NCBI GenBank assembly: GCA_031292255.1
Contig: JARLHN010000015.1
Span: 57,187-121,186 of the forward strand
Source: Oryzomonas sp.
Lineage (GTDB): Bacteria; Desulfobacterota; Desulfuromonadia; Geobacterales; Pseudopelobacteraceae
Length of the DNA: 64,000 nucleotides
Direction: 5' to 3'
Below the pieces are notes generated by a model. The model saw only the letters and a list, made by a program, of their open reading frames with translations. It did no database searches and was not told the origin of the DNA. A program made the translations under genes and the position numbers. Shown here one piece after another: positions 33,129-45,846 of the stretch. The first letter of the stretch is position 1; every line of letters starts with the position of its first letter.

Positions 33129-33975
33129 CGCAGTCTTGCTGTAGTTCAAGGCTGAAGTTCTTGACCTCAACCAGCTTGTCCTCCAGTTCCTCGACGAGTT
33201 CGGCAATGATCTGCTCGTTGAGCTTGAGGGCGTCCCAGGCGGCTTGCTGGATCAGGGGGACAAAGCTGTCACCGCTGTCGCCGAAACCGCTGGCCTTGAT
33301 CAGCACGTCGGCCATGTGAACCACGGAGGTCTTGATACGATGGTTCGCCGATGCTTCCACGTTGTGGTGGCAGGCAATCGGTTCGGTCAGCTTGTCCGGC
33401 AAAAACCAGCTCTTGGCAAGCCAGCAACCGACTTCGGCGTGATCGGTGCCGAGGATTTCATGCTCTGCTTCCCACATGTAGATCTGTTTTTCATCGATGA
33501 TACGCCGGACCTCGAACTCGGCCTCACTGCATTTGAGACTGATGATGACCTTGCCGATGTCGTGCAGAAGCCCGGCGGTCGCGATCTCCTCGCACTCCGG
33601 CAGGCCAAGTTTTTTGGCGATCATGTTGGAGACGACCCCGGTTCCGAGGGAATGTTCCCACAGCCCCACGCTGTTTTTCTCCATGACCTCAAAGATGGAT
33701 GAGGAGATCGCGAGACTTTTGACCACGTTGACCCCCAACAGGATCATGGCGTTGGAGATTGTCGAAACGCGGTAAAAGCCGTATGAGGGAGAGTTGGCAA
33801 GTCTGAGTATTCGCGCTGAAAGCACCTGGTCCGAAGATACGATCCTGGCCATTTCCTGCACCGAGGATTTGTCGTTATCGGACAGGGCACTCAGCTTGTT
33901 GATGACGCCCGGCAACGTGGGGAGCGTTTTGGTGTCCATGATGATCTTTTTCAGTTCAGTCTGTTTTTCGTCCAC
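33112..33975 (-). CDS. HDOD-domain signalling protein
   Basis: 287 residues from a GTG with GGGAG upstream. Residues 10-210 are HDOD: MDTKTLPTLPGVINKLSALSDNDKSSVQEMARIVSSDQVLSARILRLANSPSYGF, then AGLLHDIGKVIISLK, where the HD pair is intact, unlike many HDOD proteins. The C-terminal 70 residues are helical. HDOD proteins act in signal-transduction networks, often with c-di-GMP enzymes, and a GGDEF gene follows directly. It overlaps the small upstream gene by 20 bases. Confidence 0.87.
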   Translation of the reverse strand: MDEKQTELKKIIMDTKTLPTLPGVINKLSALSDNDKSSVQEMARIVSSDQVLSARILRLANSPSYGFYRVSTISNAMILLGVNVVKSLAISSSIFEVMEKNSVGLWEHSLGTGVVSNMIAKKLGLPECEEIATAGLLHDIGKVIISLKCSEAEFEVRRIIDEKQIYMWEAEHEILGTDHAEVGCWLAKSWFLPDKLTEPIACHHNVEASANHRIKTSVVHMADVLIKASGFGDSGDSFVPLIQQAAWDALKLNEQIIAELVEELEDKLVEVKNFSLELQQDCDAPSP

Positions 33976-34294
33976 CAGATTCTCCCATGGAACGTTTCAG
34001 GTAGTTGGCGTAGATGTCATGGAGTTTGGCCGTTAGCGGATCCTGGCGGACCTTTGCGAAGCGGCTGTCCAGATCGCGAAGCATGTCGTCAAGGCCGCGG
34101 TCCCCCTCTTCCCAGACGGGATGCCCCTCGACATATACGGATTGAACTTTCAGGTTCTCCAATCGGGCAATGAGTGTATCGGTCAGTTCCGTATCCTTGC
34201 CGCAGATGGGGATGCCGATCTCGGATTCGCTGCGAAAAACATCCCGCGCGAGTATCATGCCTGCTTTGGCAGTCATTAGGGGTATTTTTTGCAT
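33956..34294 (-). CDS. Small conserved-type protein upstream of the HDOD gene
   Basis: 112 residues, no signal peptide or membrane helix. MQKIPLMTAKAGMILARDVFRSESEIGIPICGKDTELTDTLIARLENLKVQSVYVEGHPV resembles the short beta-alpha module that precedes HD-type domains in some signalling proteins; the rest is a charged helix. Its stop overlaps the HDOD start, so the three genes are translationally coupled. I do not recognise a named family. Confidence 0.75.
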   Translation of the reverse strand: MQKIPLMTAKAGMILARDVFRSESEIGIPICGKDTELTDTLIARLENLKVQSVYVEGHPVWEEGDRGLDDMLRDLDSRFAKVRQDPLTAKLHDIYANYLKRSMGESGGRKTD

Positions 34295-34476
34295 AAAGGG
34301 TATGGTCCTTGCCTCAGATAGTCCACAAGTACGATAGTGATCGTTAATAAATCAAGGTTAATCCATCCTAGCCAAAGAAGGATATAACGTCAATGAATTC
34401 GTTGTCTGATGATGATGATCGGCTTTTTCGTGCAATCGCATGCTACCAGACAAATTCAAAAGTTCCAACGGCTACG

Positions 34477-36030
34477 TTACTGGTACCCCAATCCCGACCC
34501 ATTCTGTGTCGCGTCCCCGGCTCCCTCGGCGATCGGTGTCCGGTCTTTCACCGCAAAGACCTCGATGCCGGCCTTTGTCTCCAGGGGGCAGACGTTCTCG
34601 CAGATGCCGCAACCGTTGCAGATCTCCTCCACCACATAAGGTTCCTTGACCTTCCTGAGTTTGCCGTCCGGCCCGAGGGTTTCCACCTCCCGTGAGCGGA
34701 TGGCCTTGGTTGGGATAGGGCAGTGCTCTTCGCAGACAATGCAGTTGATCTTTTTGGCGAACGGCAGGCAGTGGTTTTTGTCGAGCACCGCCTTGCCGAT
34801 CACCTCGCGTTGTTTGTTGTTCACCGGCAATCTGGGGATGGCTCCGGTGGGGCAGACCTGGCCGCACAGGGTGCAGTTGTATTCGCAGTAGCCCAGACGA
34901 GGGACGACTAAAGGCGTATAGATGCCCTCGATACCGGCCTGCCAGGCGGCCGGGTAGAGGGCGCTTTTCAGGCAGACCTTCATGCATTCGCCGCAACGGA
35001 CGCATTTGTTGAGAAATTCTTCCTCGTTGCGCACGCCGGGGGGGCGCAGCAGGTGTGATTCCTTTTCCGGCAAGCGGAAGCGCGCTGGGATCGCCAGCAG
35101 CAGGCCGGCCGCCATGCCCCCCAGCAGTACCCGCCGCTCAGGCAGGAGCGGCCCGGCCTCCCTGCTCCGGGGGGTGAGACGGAACGAGACGCGGTGCCTC
35201 GGGCAGTGCATTTGGCATTCCATGCAGAGGATGCATTCCTCCTTGACAAGCAGGTCCCGGTCAAAGGTGGTCGGGCACAGTTCGCGGCATTTCCCGCAAT
35301 CGCTGCACAGGCCGGTGGGGATGCGCCTGAACAGGGAAGAACGCCCAAGCCACCCCAGCAGGGTGCCCAGGGGGCACAGGTTGCGGCACCAGTTGCGTTC
35401 CTCGAAATACTCCAGAGCGATGATAGCCAGGAGGGTCAGGGCCGAAAAGGCGGCCAAGGGGTAGATCGTTTCGCGGAACGGGAGCAGGTGGTCGTGCAGC
35501 AGGTCGTACGCCGGGGCAATGGCGTCGCGCCGCTCGCCAAGCACGCGGTAGAGCCCGACCCATCCCCCCCGTGCAGAGAGTCCCATGAGAGGGTACAGGA
35601 AGAATGTCAGCCCCCGCAGCAGGATGGCCATGGGGTCCAGCAGGCCGGCCAGATTCAGGTTGAACAGCGCCGACGACAGGATCGGCAGCAGGAGCCAGTA
35701 TTTCAGGTTTCCCTTGAGCGCGGTGATCGGGCGGTGTGAGCGCTTTTTGGGCGTTAAGAGATCGAGGACTGTCCCCAACGGGCAGATCCAGCCGCAGAAA
35801 AAGCGCCCCAATAGGAGCGTTGCCGCCACCATCAGCAGGGCCGGCAGCAGGAGCCATGTCCAGGATTTTGCGGCCAGAAGGAAGCTCACCGCCACCAGGG
35901 GGTCTGCCCGGAAGAAGGCGTTCACGGCGGCATCGATCTCGTCGTGGCCGCGGTACTCGGTCTGGACGAACAAAAACAGAAACAGGGCCAGGAAGGCTAT
36001 CTGGCTTATACGGGCGGAAGTCGGCTTCAT
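34477..36030 (-). CDS. Polytopic membrane polyferredoxin (NapH/MauN-like 4Fe-4S protein)
   Basis: 517 residues. The first 230 contain about five membrane helices and two cytoplasmic NapH-type motifs, FCGWICPLGTVLDL and CRNLCPLGTLLGW. Then come several [4Fe-4S] clusters: CSDCGKCRELCP, CILCMECQMHCP, and after one more helix (LLGGMAAGLLLAI) CVRCGECMKVC, CEYNCTLCGQVCP, CIVCEEHCP and CNGCGICENVCP. It should pass electrons from the quinone pool or cytoplasm across the membrane. The Tat-exported DUF362 gene upstream on the same strand is the likely partner. Sequence odd: C-terminal tail after the last cluster is short and acidic. Confidence 0.88.
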   Translation of the reverse strand: MKPTSARISQIAFLALFLFLFVQTEYRGHDEIDAAVNAFFRADPLVAVSFLLAAKSWTWLLLPALLMVAATLLLGRFFCGWICPLGTVLDLLTPKKRSHRPITALKGNLKYWLLLPILSSALFNLNLAGLLDPMAILLRGLTFFLYPLMGLSARGGWVGLYRVLGERRDAIAPAYDLLHDHLLPFRETIYPLAAFSALTLLAIIALEYFEERNWCRNLCPLGTLLGWLGRSSLFRRIPTGLCSDCGKCRELCPTTFDRDLLVKEECILCMECQMHCPRHRVSFRLTPRSREAGPLLPERRVLLGGMAAGLLLAIPARFRLPEKESHLLRPPGVRNEEEFLNKCVRCGECMKVCLKSALYPAAWQAGIEGIYTPLVVPRLGYCEYNCTLCGQVCPTGAIPRLPVNNKQREVIGKAVLDKNHCLPFAKKINCIVCEEHCPIPTKAIRSREVETLGPDGKLRKVKEPYVVEEICNGCGICENVCPLETKAGIEVFAVKDRTPIAEGAGDATQNGSGLGYQ

Positions 36031-36198
36031 GTCGTCACCTTATGGGGAGTGAAAAACTGTTGCGGCCCTGTCATGAACGCCATGTGATGGTATCCGGATT
36101 GCATTTGGGCAGGCGCCGGCAGCGCCGTGGAGAGTTCCGGCATGGCGTGTTCCCGCAGGGGGTTCTTTGAATTGGGTGGCAGGTAGATTCGCCTGGCG

Positions 36199-37083
36199 TC
36201 AGACCCGCACAACCTTGATTCGCTCAAGGTTCATCTCGCCCAATCCTCTCTGGTGAGCGGCCACGATGATCGGGATGTCGGCCGGTTTGAGGCCGAACAA
36301 CGTGGTGGCGAATGCATCGGCGGCCACGATGTCGGCCGACGCGATCACCTTGTTGAGCACCTTGACGTCTGCCATGCTCCCCCCCTGCGGCCCGTGGGCG
36401 GTCAGGATGCGGGTGGCGTCGATGACCGTCAAATGGCTCTTCATGCGGGCGTTCACATCCGCCAGGGCTACATCGATGCTGCGATGGATGTAGCCGCGGT
36501 TGCCTCCCATGACGCCCATGATATTCTTGAGGCCCAGGGTAAGCTTGGAAAGGCCGTGATGCTTGGCAATCGGGACGTTGATGAAGACGTTGGCCGAAAG
36601 CGCTTCGTCGTACAGTTCCCATTCCTTGAGAAACCGGCCGTTCAGGGTCACCTTTTTGAAGCGCTCCGGTTCTATATGCTTGCATTCCACATTCTTCATC
36701 CCCTTGAGCGCCCCTTCGATGCCGCTGTTGACATAGCAGCGTCGCGAGTCGTTGCAGGTGTAATCAAATACCTTGACCTTTTTCGCGCCGGCGGCCAGGC
36801 ACTCCTCAACCAGCGCACGCACAACCTGGGGGTGGGTGTTGGCGGCCAGTTCCGTCGAGCGGTCCCACCCCATGTTCGGCTTGACCACCACTACGTCGCC
36901 GGCTTTGACGAAGCGCTTCATGCCGCCGACGGCATTGACCGCTTTGCGGGTGATTGCTGCATAATTCTTGCCTTCAGCCACCGCCACCAGCGTCTGATCC
37001 TTTGCCGCCAGGGCCTCTCTTACCAGGGTGGGGCCAAGGAGTGACGCTGCGGCGGTTGCCTTGAGAAATGATCGTCTGTCCAT
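36199..37083 (-). CDS. Tat-exported DUF362 protein
   Basis: 294 residues from the ATG at 37083 (CAGGAG eight bases upstream), not the longer frame. MDRRSFLKATAAASLLGP is a twin-arginine signal. The mature part has the DUF362 layout: VVVVKPNMGWDRSTELAANTHPQVVRALVEECLAAGAKKVKVFDY, NVPIAKHHGLSKLTLGLKNIMGVMGGNRGYIHRSIDVALADVN and MADVKVLNKVIASADIVAADAFATTLFG. No ferredoxin motif is inside this protein. DUF362 proteins often sit beside 4Fe-4S proteins; the Tat signal suggests a folded, cofactor-bearing periplasmic protein. The polyferredoxin gene follows after 168 bases. Reaction unknown. Confidence 0.83.
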   Translation of the reverse strand: MDRRSFLKATAAASLLGPTLVREALAAKDQTLVAVAEGKNYAAITRKAVNAVGGMKRFVKAGDVVVVKPNMGWDRSTELAANTHPQVVRALVEECLAAGAKKVKVFDYTCNDSRRCYVNSGIEGALKGMKNVECKHIEPERFKKVTLNGRFLKEWELYDEALSANVFINVPIAKHHGLSKLTLGLKNIMGVMGGNRGYIHRSIDVALADVNARMKSHLTVIDATRILTAHGPQGGSMADVKVLNKVIASADIVAADAFATTLFGLKPADIPIIVAAHQRGLGEMNLERIKVVRV

Positions 37084-37198
37084 GTGAAAATCTCCTGTAA
37101 GATGTGTGATTGGTGCTGCATGAAGATTCATTGTACGCCGGCAGGCACAATTTTCAAATATGCAAAAAGTGCCGATTGTGAAAAAAGGAATGGCGGCG

Positions 37199-38155
37199 TT
37201 AAGCGCGGGGTGCCGTCGGGGGCGGGGGATTCACTAGCGCCGCTCCGCCAAGAAGTCCGGCGTCATCGCCCAACCCGGTCTTGAGGATGGCGAGGCCGTC
37301 ATAGATGGAGGGGAAGCAGCGTTGGGACAATTCCGCCCGAAGGGCCGGAAGCAGCAAGTCGAAGCTGGCGGCTACGCCACCCCCGACGATCACCGCCTGC
37401 AGGTTGAGGGTATTGGACAGGCTCCCCAGGGCGACACCCAGCCGCTGTCCAAGCCGCTCGAAGGCCACCCGCGCCCCGGGCACCCCCTGACGCGCCAGGA
37501 GGGCCACGGCTTCCGCGCTCAGGTCAGTGGCCACAGCGGCAAGCAGATCTCCGGGGATCAACTCACGGGCAGTGCGCACTACGGCTCCGGCAGAGCAGTA
37601 TTGCTCCAGGCACCCACGGTTGCCGCAGGGGCAGGGCGGCCCTTCCGGGTATACCGTGACATGTCCGAATTCCGCCGCAAAACCGCCCGCGCCGGTCCAG
37701 AGCCTGCCATCAAGGATCAGTCCGCTCCCCAGTCCGGTCCCGATGGTGATCACCAGGAAAGACGCCAGCCCTCTGCCGGCTCCGTAACGCTGTTCGCCGA
37801 GTGCAATGGTGTTGGCGTCATTGCCGCAGGCTGCCGGGAGGCCGGTGCGCTCTTCCAGGAATGCACCCAGGTTAAAGCCCTCCAGGGGGCGCATGTTGAC
37901 CGAGGAACGGATATGGCCGGTGCGGTCAATCAGTCCGGGTACCCCTGCTCCGACGGCGTGCACCGTTATGCCGCGACTGGCCGCCGCCCGCCTCAGGTCC
38001 TCGATACTCGTCAGGAGACGGGAACAGAAGCTGTCCCGTCCTTGCTCGATCCCGCTGGCGATGCGCCGCTGTTCAAGGATTGCGCCCGATGAAAGGACAA
38101 GGGCTAAACGCAGATTGGTCCCGCCGATGTCGATACCGATAACGGCCGTGGACAT
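37199..38155 (-). CDS. ROK-family sugar kinase, probable glucokinase
   Basis: 318 residues. VIGIDIGGTNLRLALV is the ATP phosphate-binding motif, CGNDANTIALGEQRYG holds the catalytic Asp, and EFGHVTVYPEGPPCPCGNRGCLEQYCS is the ROK signature with the Zn-binding Cys cluster. LQAVIVGGGVAASFDLLLPAL closes the fold. No DNA-binding domain is attached, so it is an enzyme, not a repressor. It phosphorylates a hexose, most likely glucose. It starts five bases after the HIT gene stop. Confidence 0.88.
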   Translation of the reverse strand: MSTAVIGIDIGGTNLRLALVLSSGAILEQRRIASGIEQGRDSFCSRLLTSIEDLRRAAASRGITVHAVGAGVPGLIDRTGHIRSSVNMRPLEGFNLGAFLEERTGLPAACGNDANTIALGEQRYGAGRGLASFLVITIGTGLGSGLILDGRLWTGAGGFAAEFGHVTVYPEGPPCPCGNRGCLEQYCSAGAVVRTARELIPGDLLAAVATDLSAEAVALLARQGVPGARVAFERLGQRLGVALGSLSNTLNLQAVIVGGGVAASFDLLLPALRAELSQRCFPSIYDGLAILKTGLGDDAGLLGGAALVNPPPPTAPRA

Positions 38156-38160
38156 CCCTT

Positions 38161-38649
38161 TTATGCCTCGGCCTTGAGTTCTTCCGCCAGCAGGTCGTAG
38201 GTCTCCATGAGCCCTTCGGGGATGATACGCACATCGCCGATGACTGACATGAAGTTGGTGTCGCCGTTCCAGCGCGGCACGATATGGACATGCAAATGGT
38301 CCTCAATGCCGGCCCCGCCTGCTTTGCCCAGGTTGATGCCCATATTGAAGCCGTGCGGACTGGCGGCTGCCCGCAGCAGGTTGTGCGCCCGGCGCACGCT
38401 ATGCATGAGGTCCAACAGTTCCATGTCGGAGAGGTCGTTCATATCGGACACATGCCGGGCGGGGACCACCATCAGATGGCCTCCGGAGTAGGGATAGCGG
38501 TTCAGCATGATCAGGACGTGCTCGCTTCGGGCCAAGACCAGCCGTTCCCGATCATCGTCTTCCTCCCAGGCCTTGCAGAAGATGCATCCTTCGTGCGTGA
38601 CGGCATTACTGATATAGGACATCCTCCAGGGAGCCCACATCCGTTCCAT
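38161..38649 (-). CDS. HIT-family nucleotide hydrolase/phosphorylase
   Basis: 162 residues from the ATG with GGAGG seven bases upstream. The N-terminal MERMWAPWRMSYI and the CIFCKAWEE zinc pair match the Ap4A-phosphorylase-like HIT group. The HIT triad is HLHVHIVPRW. It probably cleaves dinucleoside polyphosphates. The ROK kinase follows immediately and is likely co-transcribed. Confidence 0.9.
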   Translation of the reverse strand: MERMWAPWRMSYISNAVTHEGCIFCKAWEEDDDRERLVLARSEHVLIMLNRYPYSGGHLMVVPARHVSDMNDLSDMELLDLMHSVRRAHNLLRAAASPHGFNMGINLGKAGGAGIEDHLHVHIVPRWNGDTNFMSVIGDVRIIPEGLMETYDLLAEELKAEA

Positions 38650-38754
38650 GGCAATTCCTCCTTTTTCGGCTGTATCTGGATTGTAGCAGCACAAATGCCG
38701 GAGGCAAATCATTAGTTGTAAATAAAATAATTTTTATCGCTCCGCATTAACTTC

Positions 38755-38784
38755 TTGACAAACACGGCGCAGGGGGACTATGGT
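38755..38784 (+). promoter_or_regulatory. Candidate sigma-70 promoter for malic enzyme
   Basis: TTGACA at 38755-38760 and TATGGT at 38779-38784, spacing 18. The start codon is about 80 bases further on. The -35 is perfect and the -10 matches four of six. Confidence 0.5.
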
Positions 38785-38865
38785 TTTTCAATTTAAATAA
38801 AAGAAATGCCCGTATCACCACGAATTATCCAGCTATTTTTACTATAACTAAAACCGGAGGACATG

Positions 38866-41124
<2,259 letters not shown>

Positions 41125-41347
41125 GTGTCCTGTGCGGTTGGTTCGCCTCGGTAATTGACGCTAAGTGCGAGGCCCATCACGGCGTCGCGTGAAAAAATTG
41201 CTGCGGAGAACGTCTGCGGCGTCACCGGGGCGTTAAAAGGTCCCGGCAGCCGGGGCATAATTACGTGGTATGCCTCGGCTACCGTGTTAAATGCCTCCCC
41301 CGGTAACGCGCTTCCAGTAACGTTTTCCAAGGACCCCACAGGGTTTG
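41125..41347. other. Non-coding stretch after maeB
   Basis: About 220 bases with no open frame of interest and no RNA gene that I can recognise. It ends at the strong terminator. Confidence 0.5.
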
Positions 41348-41388
41348 AACACAAAAACCGCAGGCGATCCGCCTGCGGTTTTTGTGTT
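41348..41388 (+). terminator. 19-bp perfect terminator after maeB
   Basis: Positions 41348-41366 and 41370-41388 are exact complements with a three-base ATC loop. The core is CCGCAGGCG/CGCCTGCGG with five T residues following. It lies 220 bases past maeB and 36 bases before the gspF-like gene, so it isolates the two units. Confidence 0.88.
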
Positions 41389-41424
41389 TGAATTTAGGGT
41401 ATGATGTGATATTTTAATTTGGAT

Positions 41425-42633
41425 ATGGCGATTTATACCTGTAAGCTCGGTGCATCAGACGGCAAAGTAATATTTCGCGAACTTGAGGCGGATGAACCGT
41501 TTGTATTGCGTAAGAGCTTGGAAGATCAGGGTTTTTTTGTTTTTGAGATAAAGAGGAAGCGGTTGCAGTTTCTTTTTGAAAAGGGCCTGCAACGCCGCCG
41601 CATCGATAACCGGTCACTTCTTACCTTGAACCAGGAGATGCTCGTCCTGATCAAGGCCGGCATGCCGATCATGCAGGTGCTCGATGCCATTTTGGATCGG
41701 CACGAAACAGGCAAGCTCAATGAGCTTTTGCTTCAGGTGCGTGAAGACGTGAAGGGGGGGGCGGCGCTTTCGGCCGCCCTGGACAAGCATGGCCGCGCAT
41801 TTCCGCAACTGTATGTTGCCTCCATCCGTGCCGGAGAGAGGACCGGAGACCTGCTCCGCACGATCCGGCGTTACATCCAGTATCTCAAGCGGGTTGACTC
41901 TATTCGGAAAAAGGTCGTCTCGGCGCTGTTTTACCCATCCATACTCATTATTTTCGCAGGCATGGCCATCACGCTGCTGCTGCTGTACGTAGTGCCCACC
42001 TTCAGCCAGGTCTATGCGGACGCCGGTTCCCAATTGCCGGCACCAACCCGGATGCTGATCAGCTTCACCACGTTTCTCCGGCATTTTGCCCCGCTGGGGG
42101 TACTGATGGTGATCGGTCTTGTGGCTGCTTATCGCTCCTGGGTCGGTACGGAGTCCGGCCGCTACACGGTGGATCGCTTCAAGCTGACGATCCCGGTGGC
42201 GGGGGACGTCTTCACCAAGTATTCGGTGGCCGGTTTTACCCGCACCCTGGCGACGGTGCTCGGCAGCGGCATACCGATCATCGAGTCTCTGCGCATGTGC
42301 ATCGGGACGCTCAACAACCGCTACATGGAAAAGCGCCTCTTCGAAGCGGTCAGGTTTGTCGAGGAGGGGGGACGGCTCTCCGTTGCCCTGGAACGGATCA
42401 ACATCATGCCGCCTCTCGCGCTCCGCATGCTGGGAGTGGGGGAGGCGACCGGATCATTGGAGGATATGCTGATTGACATTTCCGATTATCTGGAGGAAGA
42501 GTTGGAGGAGCGGATGCACGTCCTCACAACGGCCATAGAGCCTGCCATCATGCTTGTTGTCGGGGTTGTGATCGGGATTATCATCATTGCCATGTACCTG
42601 CCGGTATTCAAGATTGCCGGTACGGTGGGATAG
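41425..42633 (+). CDS. Type II secretion / type IV pilus inner-membrane platform protein (GspF-like)
   Basis: 402 residues from ATG 41425; an in-frame TTG two codons earlier is possible. Two GspF repeats, about 70-190 and 275-395, each followed by membrane helices: LNQEMLVLIKAGMPIMQVLDAIL and FTRTLATVLGSGIPIIESLRMC; SALFYPSILIIFAGMAITLLLLYVVPTF and IEPAIMLVVGVVIGIIIIAMYLPVFKI. The platform protein couples the ATPase to pseudopilus assembly. It is first in the cluster, with the ATPase gene nine bases downstream. Confidence 0.92.
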   Translation: MAIYTCKLGASDGKVIFRELEADEPFVLRKSLEDQGFFVFEIKRKRLQFLFEKGLQRRRIDNRSLLTLNQEMLVLIKAGMPIMQVLDAILDRHETGKLNELLLQVREDVKGGAALSAALDKHGRAFPQLYVASIRAGERTGDLLRTIRRYIQYLKRVDSIRKKVVSALFYPSILIIFAGMAITLLLLYVVPTFSQVYADAGSQLPAPTRMLISFTTFLRHFAPLGVLMVIGLVAAYRSWVGTESGRYTVDRFKLTIPVAGDVFTKYSVAGFTRTLATVLGSGIPIIESLRMCIGTLNNRYMEKRLFEAVRFVEEGGRLSVALERINIMPPLALRMLGVGEATGSLEDMLIDISDYLEEELEERMHVLTTAIEPAIMLVVGVVIGIIIIAMYLPVFKIAGTVG

Positions 42634-42642
42634 GGAGCGGCA

Positions 42643-44361
<1,719 letters not shown>

Positions 44362-44380
44362 CGGGGATGAATTAGCCACT

Positions 44381-45307
44381 ATGCTGTTTACCAGGAACTC
44401 TCTCGGAGTTGAAATCAGTCCATCCGGCGTGGCCTTTGCCCTTTTGGGGGGCACGGCAGCGGTGCCGCGCCTGGAGAGGGTCGCCTTTGCGCCTTTTGCC
44501 GCAGGTACCGTGCGCTGTTCGTTGCGAGAACCGAATATTCACGAACCTCAGGCATTTATCGATCGTCTTCAAGAAGCCCACAACCTGCTGCTGCATCGTT
44601 CGAAGCGCCTTTCCCTTACCCTTCCGGATTCTGTCGGCCGGATCATGCTGCTGGATATGGAAGGACGTTTCAAGAACCGGGAAGAAGGCCTGGACATGAT
44701 CCGCTGGAAGTTGAAAAAGAACATTCCCTTCGATGCCGCCGACACCCATCTGGATTACCAGGTGTTGAACATACGCGAGAACGGCGAAATGGCCCTGCTG
44801 GTGGCGCTGGTTTCCCGTGCGATTATCGGGCAATACGAGGGAGTGCTGACAACGGCCGGGTTCACGCCGGAGCGAATCGATTTCAATAGTTTCAATCTCT
44901 ACAGGATCTTCGATCTCCGCCTGGCTCTGCTGGATGACTGTCTCTTCATCTTTTTTTACAACAATAGCCTCGGCATCATGGCCTATTACAATGGTGTACC
45001 CGAGTTTATCCGGGTCAAAGAGCTTACTGGGACGCAAGCCTTGGACAATCGCGTCTTCATGGAGATCAATAATTCGTTGCTGGTCTATCGCGAACGTTTT
45101 ACCGAGCGGAATACGGCCAATGTGTTCTGCATCGCGCCACCCGATGTGGCCTCGGCGTTCTGCGGCATGGTGGCGGAATCGGCAGGATCTGAAGCAACCC
45201 TGCTGGAGACGAAAACAGCTGTGACGCCCGGCGAAGAGGCACCGGGAGACCAGGAATCGCTCTTCCCCTTTTCAGCCGCCATCGGGGCCGCCTTAAGGAG
45301 TCTGTGA
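44381..45307 (+). CDS. PilM/GspL-like cytoplasmic assembly protein
   Basis: 308 residues from ATG 44381; the longer frame overlaps the ATPase gene. Starts LFTRNSLGVEISPSGVAFALLGG, an actin-like fold of PilM type, continuing with FKNREEGLDMIRWKLKKNIPFDAADTHLDYQVL and LVALVSRAIIGQYEGVLTTAGFTPERIDFNSFNLYRIF. It has no membrane helix, unlike GspL, so it fits PilM. It would bind the N-terminus of the PilN-like protein whose ATG overlaps its stop. Confidence 0.85.
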   Translation: MLFTRNSLGVEISPSGVAFALLGGTAAVPRLERVAFAPFAAGTVRCSLREPNIHEPQAFIDRLQEAHNLLLHRSKRLSLTLPDSVGRIMLLDMEGRFKNREEGLDMIRWKLKKNIPFDAADTHLDYQVLNIRENGEMALLVALVSRAIIGQYEGVLTTAGFTPERIDFNSFNLYRIFDLRLALLDDCLFIFFYNNSLGIMAYYNGVPEFIRVKELTGTQALDNRVFMEINNSLLVYRERFTERNTANVFCIAPPDVASAFCGMVAESAGSEATLLETKTAVTPGEEAPGDQESLFPFSAAIGAALRSL

Positions 45308-45846
45308 TGCGGTTTACCATCAATCTGGCAACCAGGGTATATGTGGACCAGCGGCTCGTAAGCCAAGTCTGCTTCGTTCTCATTGCCCTGCTGCTCCTCG
45401 TGCTGTCGTGGAATTTTTTTGTCGCGCTCAGTAATCTGGGCGAATTGAACCGTTTGAAATCGGATATCGCCACCTATGAGGGGCGCCTGAACAGCCGGCC
45501 CAAGGACGTGCCGGAACGGGAATACGCCCGCCTGTTGGCGGAGATCGATTTTTTCAACGGTGTGATCGAGCGTAAATCCTTCAACTGGCTGGGACTGCTG
45601 GAACAGATGGAAAATGCCCTGCCCGAAGGTGTGGTATTGGTGTCCCTGGCGCCTGACACTAAAGCCGGCGAGGTGAAGATCGATGGGCGGGCGCATTCTT
45701 TTGCAAACCTTCGCACCTATCTGGAGAAGCTTGATGAGTCCAAGGCCTTTACCGAAGTTCTGCTCCTGTCGCATCGCGATGTGGAGCTAAGCGATAAGGT
45801 GCAAGGGGTTCAATTCACCATTTCATGCAGGACGGCGCTGAAATGA
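45307..45846 (+). CDS. PilN-like inner-membrane protein
   Basis: 179 residues. The N-terminus MRFTINLATR matches the PilN motif that contacts PilM (I/F-N-L). One membrane helix near 18-42, then a periplasmic ferredoxin-like part with EIDFFNGVIERKSFNWLGLLEQMENALPEGVVLVSLAPD. The start shares a base with the previous stop (TGATG) and the stop overlaps the next start (ATGA), so translation is coupled. Confidence 0.82.
   Translation: MRFTINLATRVYVDQRLVSQVCFVLIALLLLVLSWNFFVALSNLGELNRLKSDIATYEGRLNSRPKDVPEREYARLLAEIDFFNGVIERKSFNWLGLLEQMENALPEGVVLVSLAPDTKAGEVKIDGRAHSFANLRTYLEKLDESKAFTEVLLLSHRDVELSDKVQGVQFTISCRTALK

Noticed and set aside
36027-36227. Small minus-strand ORF between the DUF362 and polyferredoxin genes
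   Set aside because: Low-complexity, no ribosome site, overlaps both neighbours.
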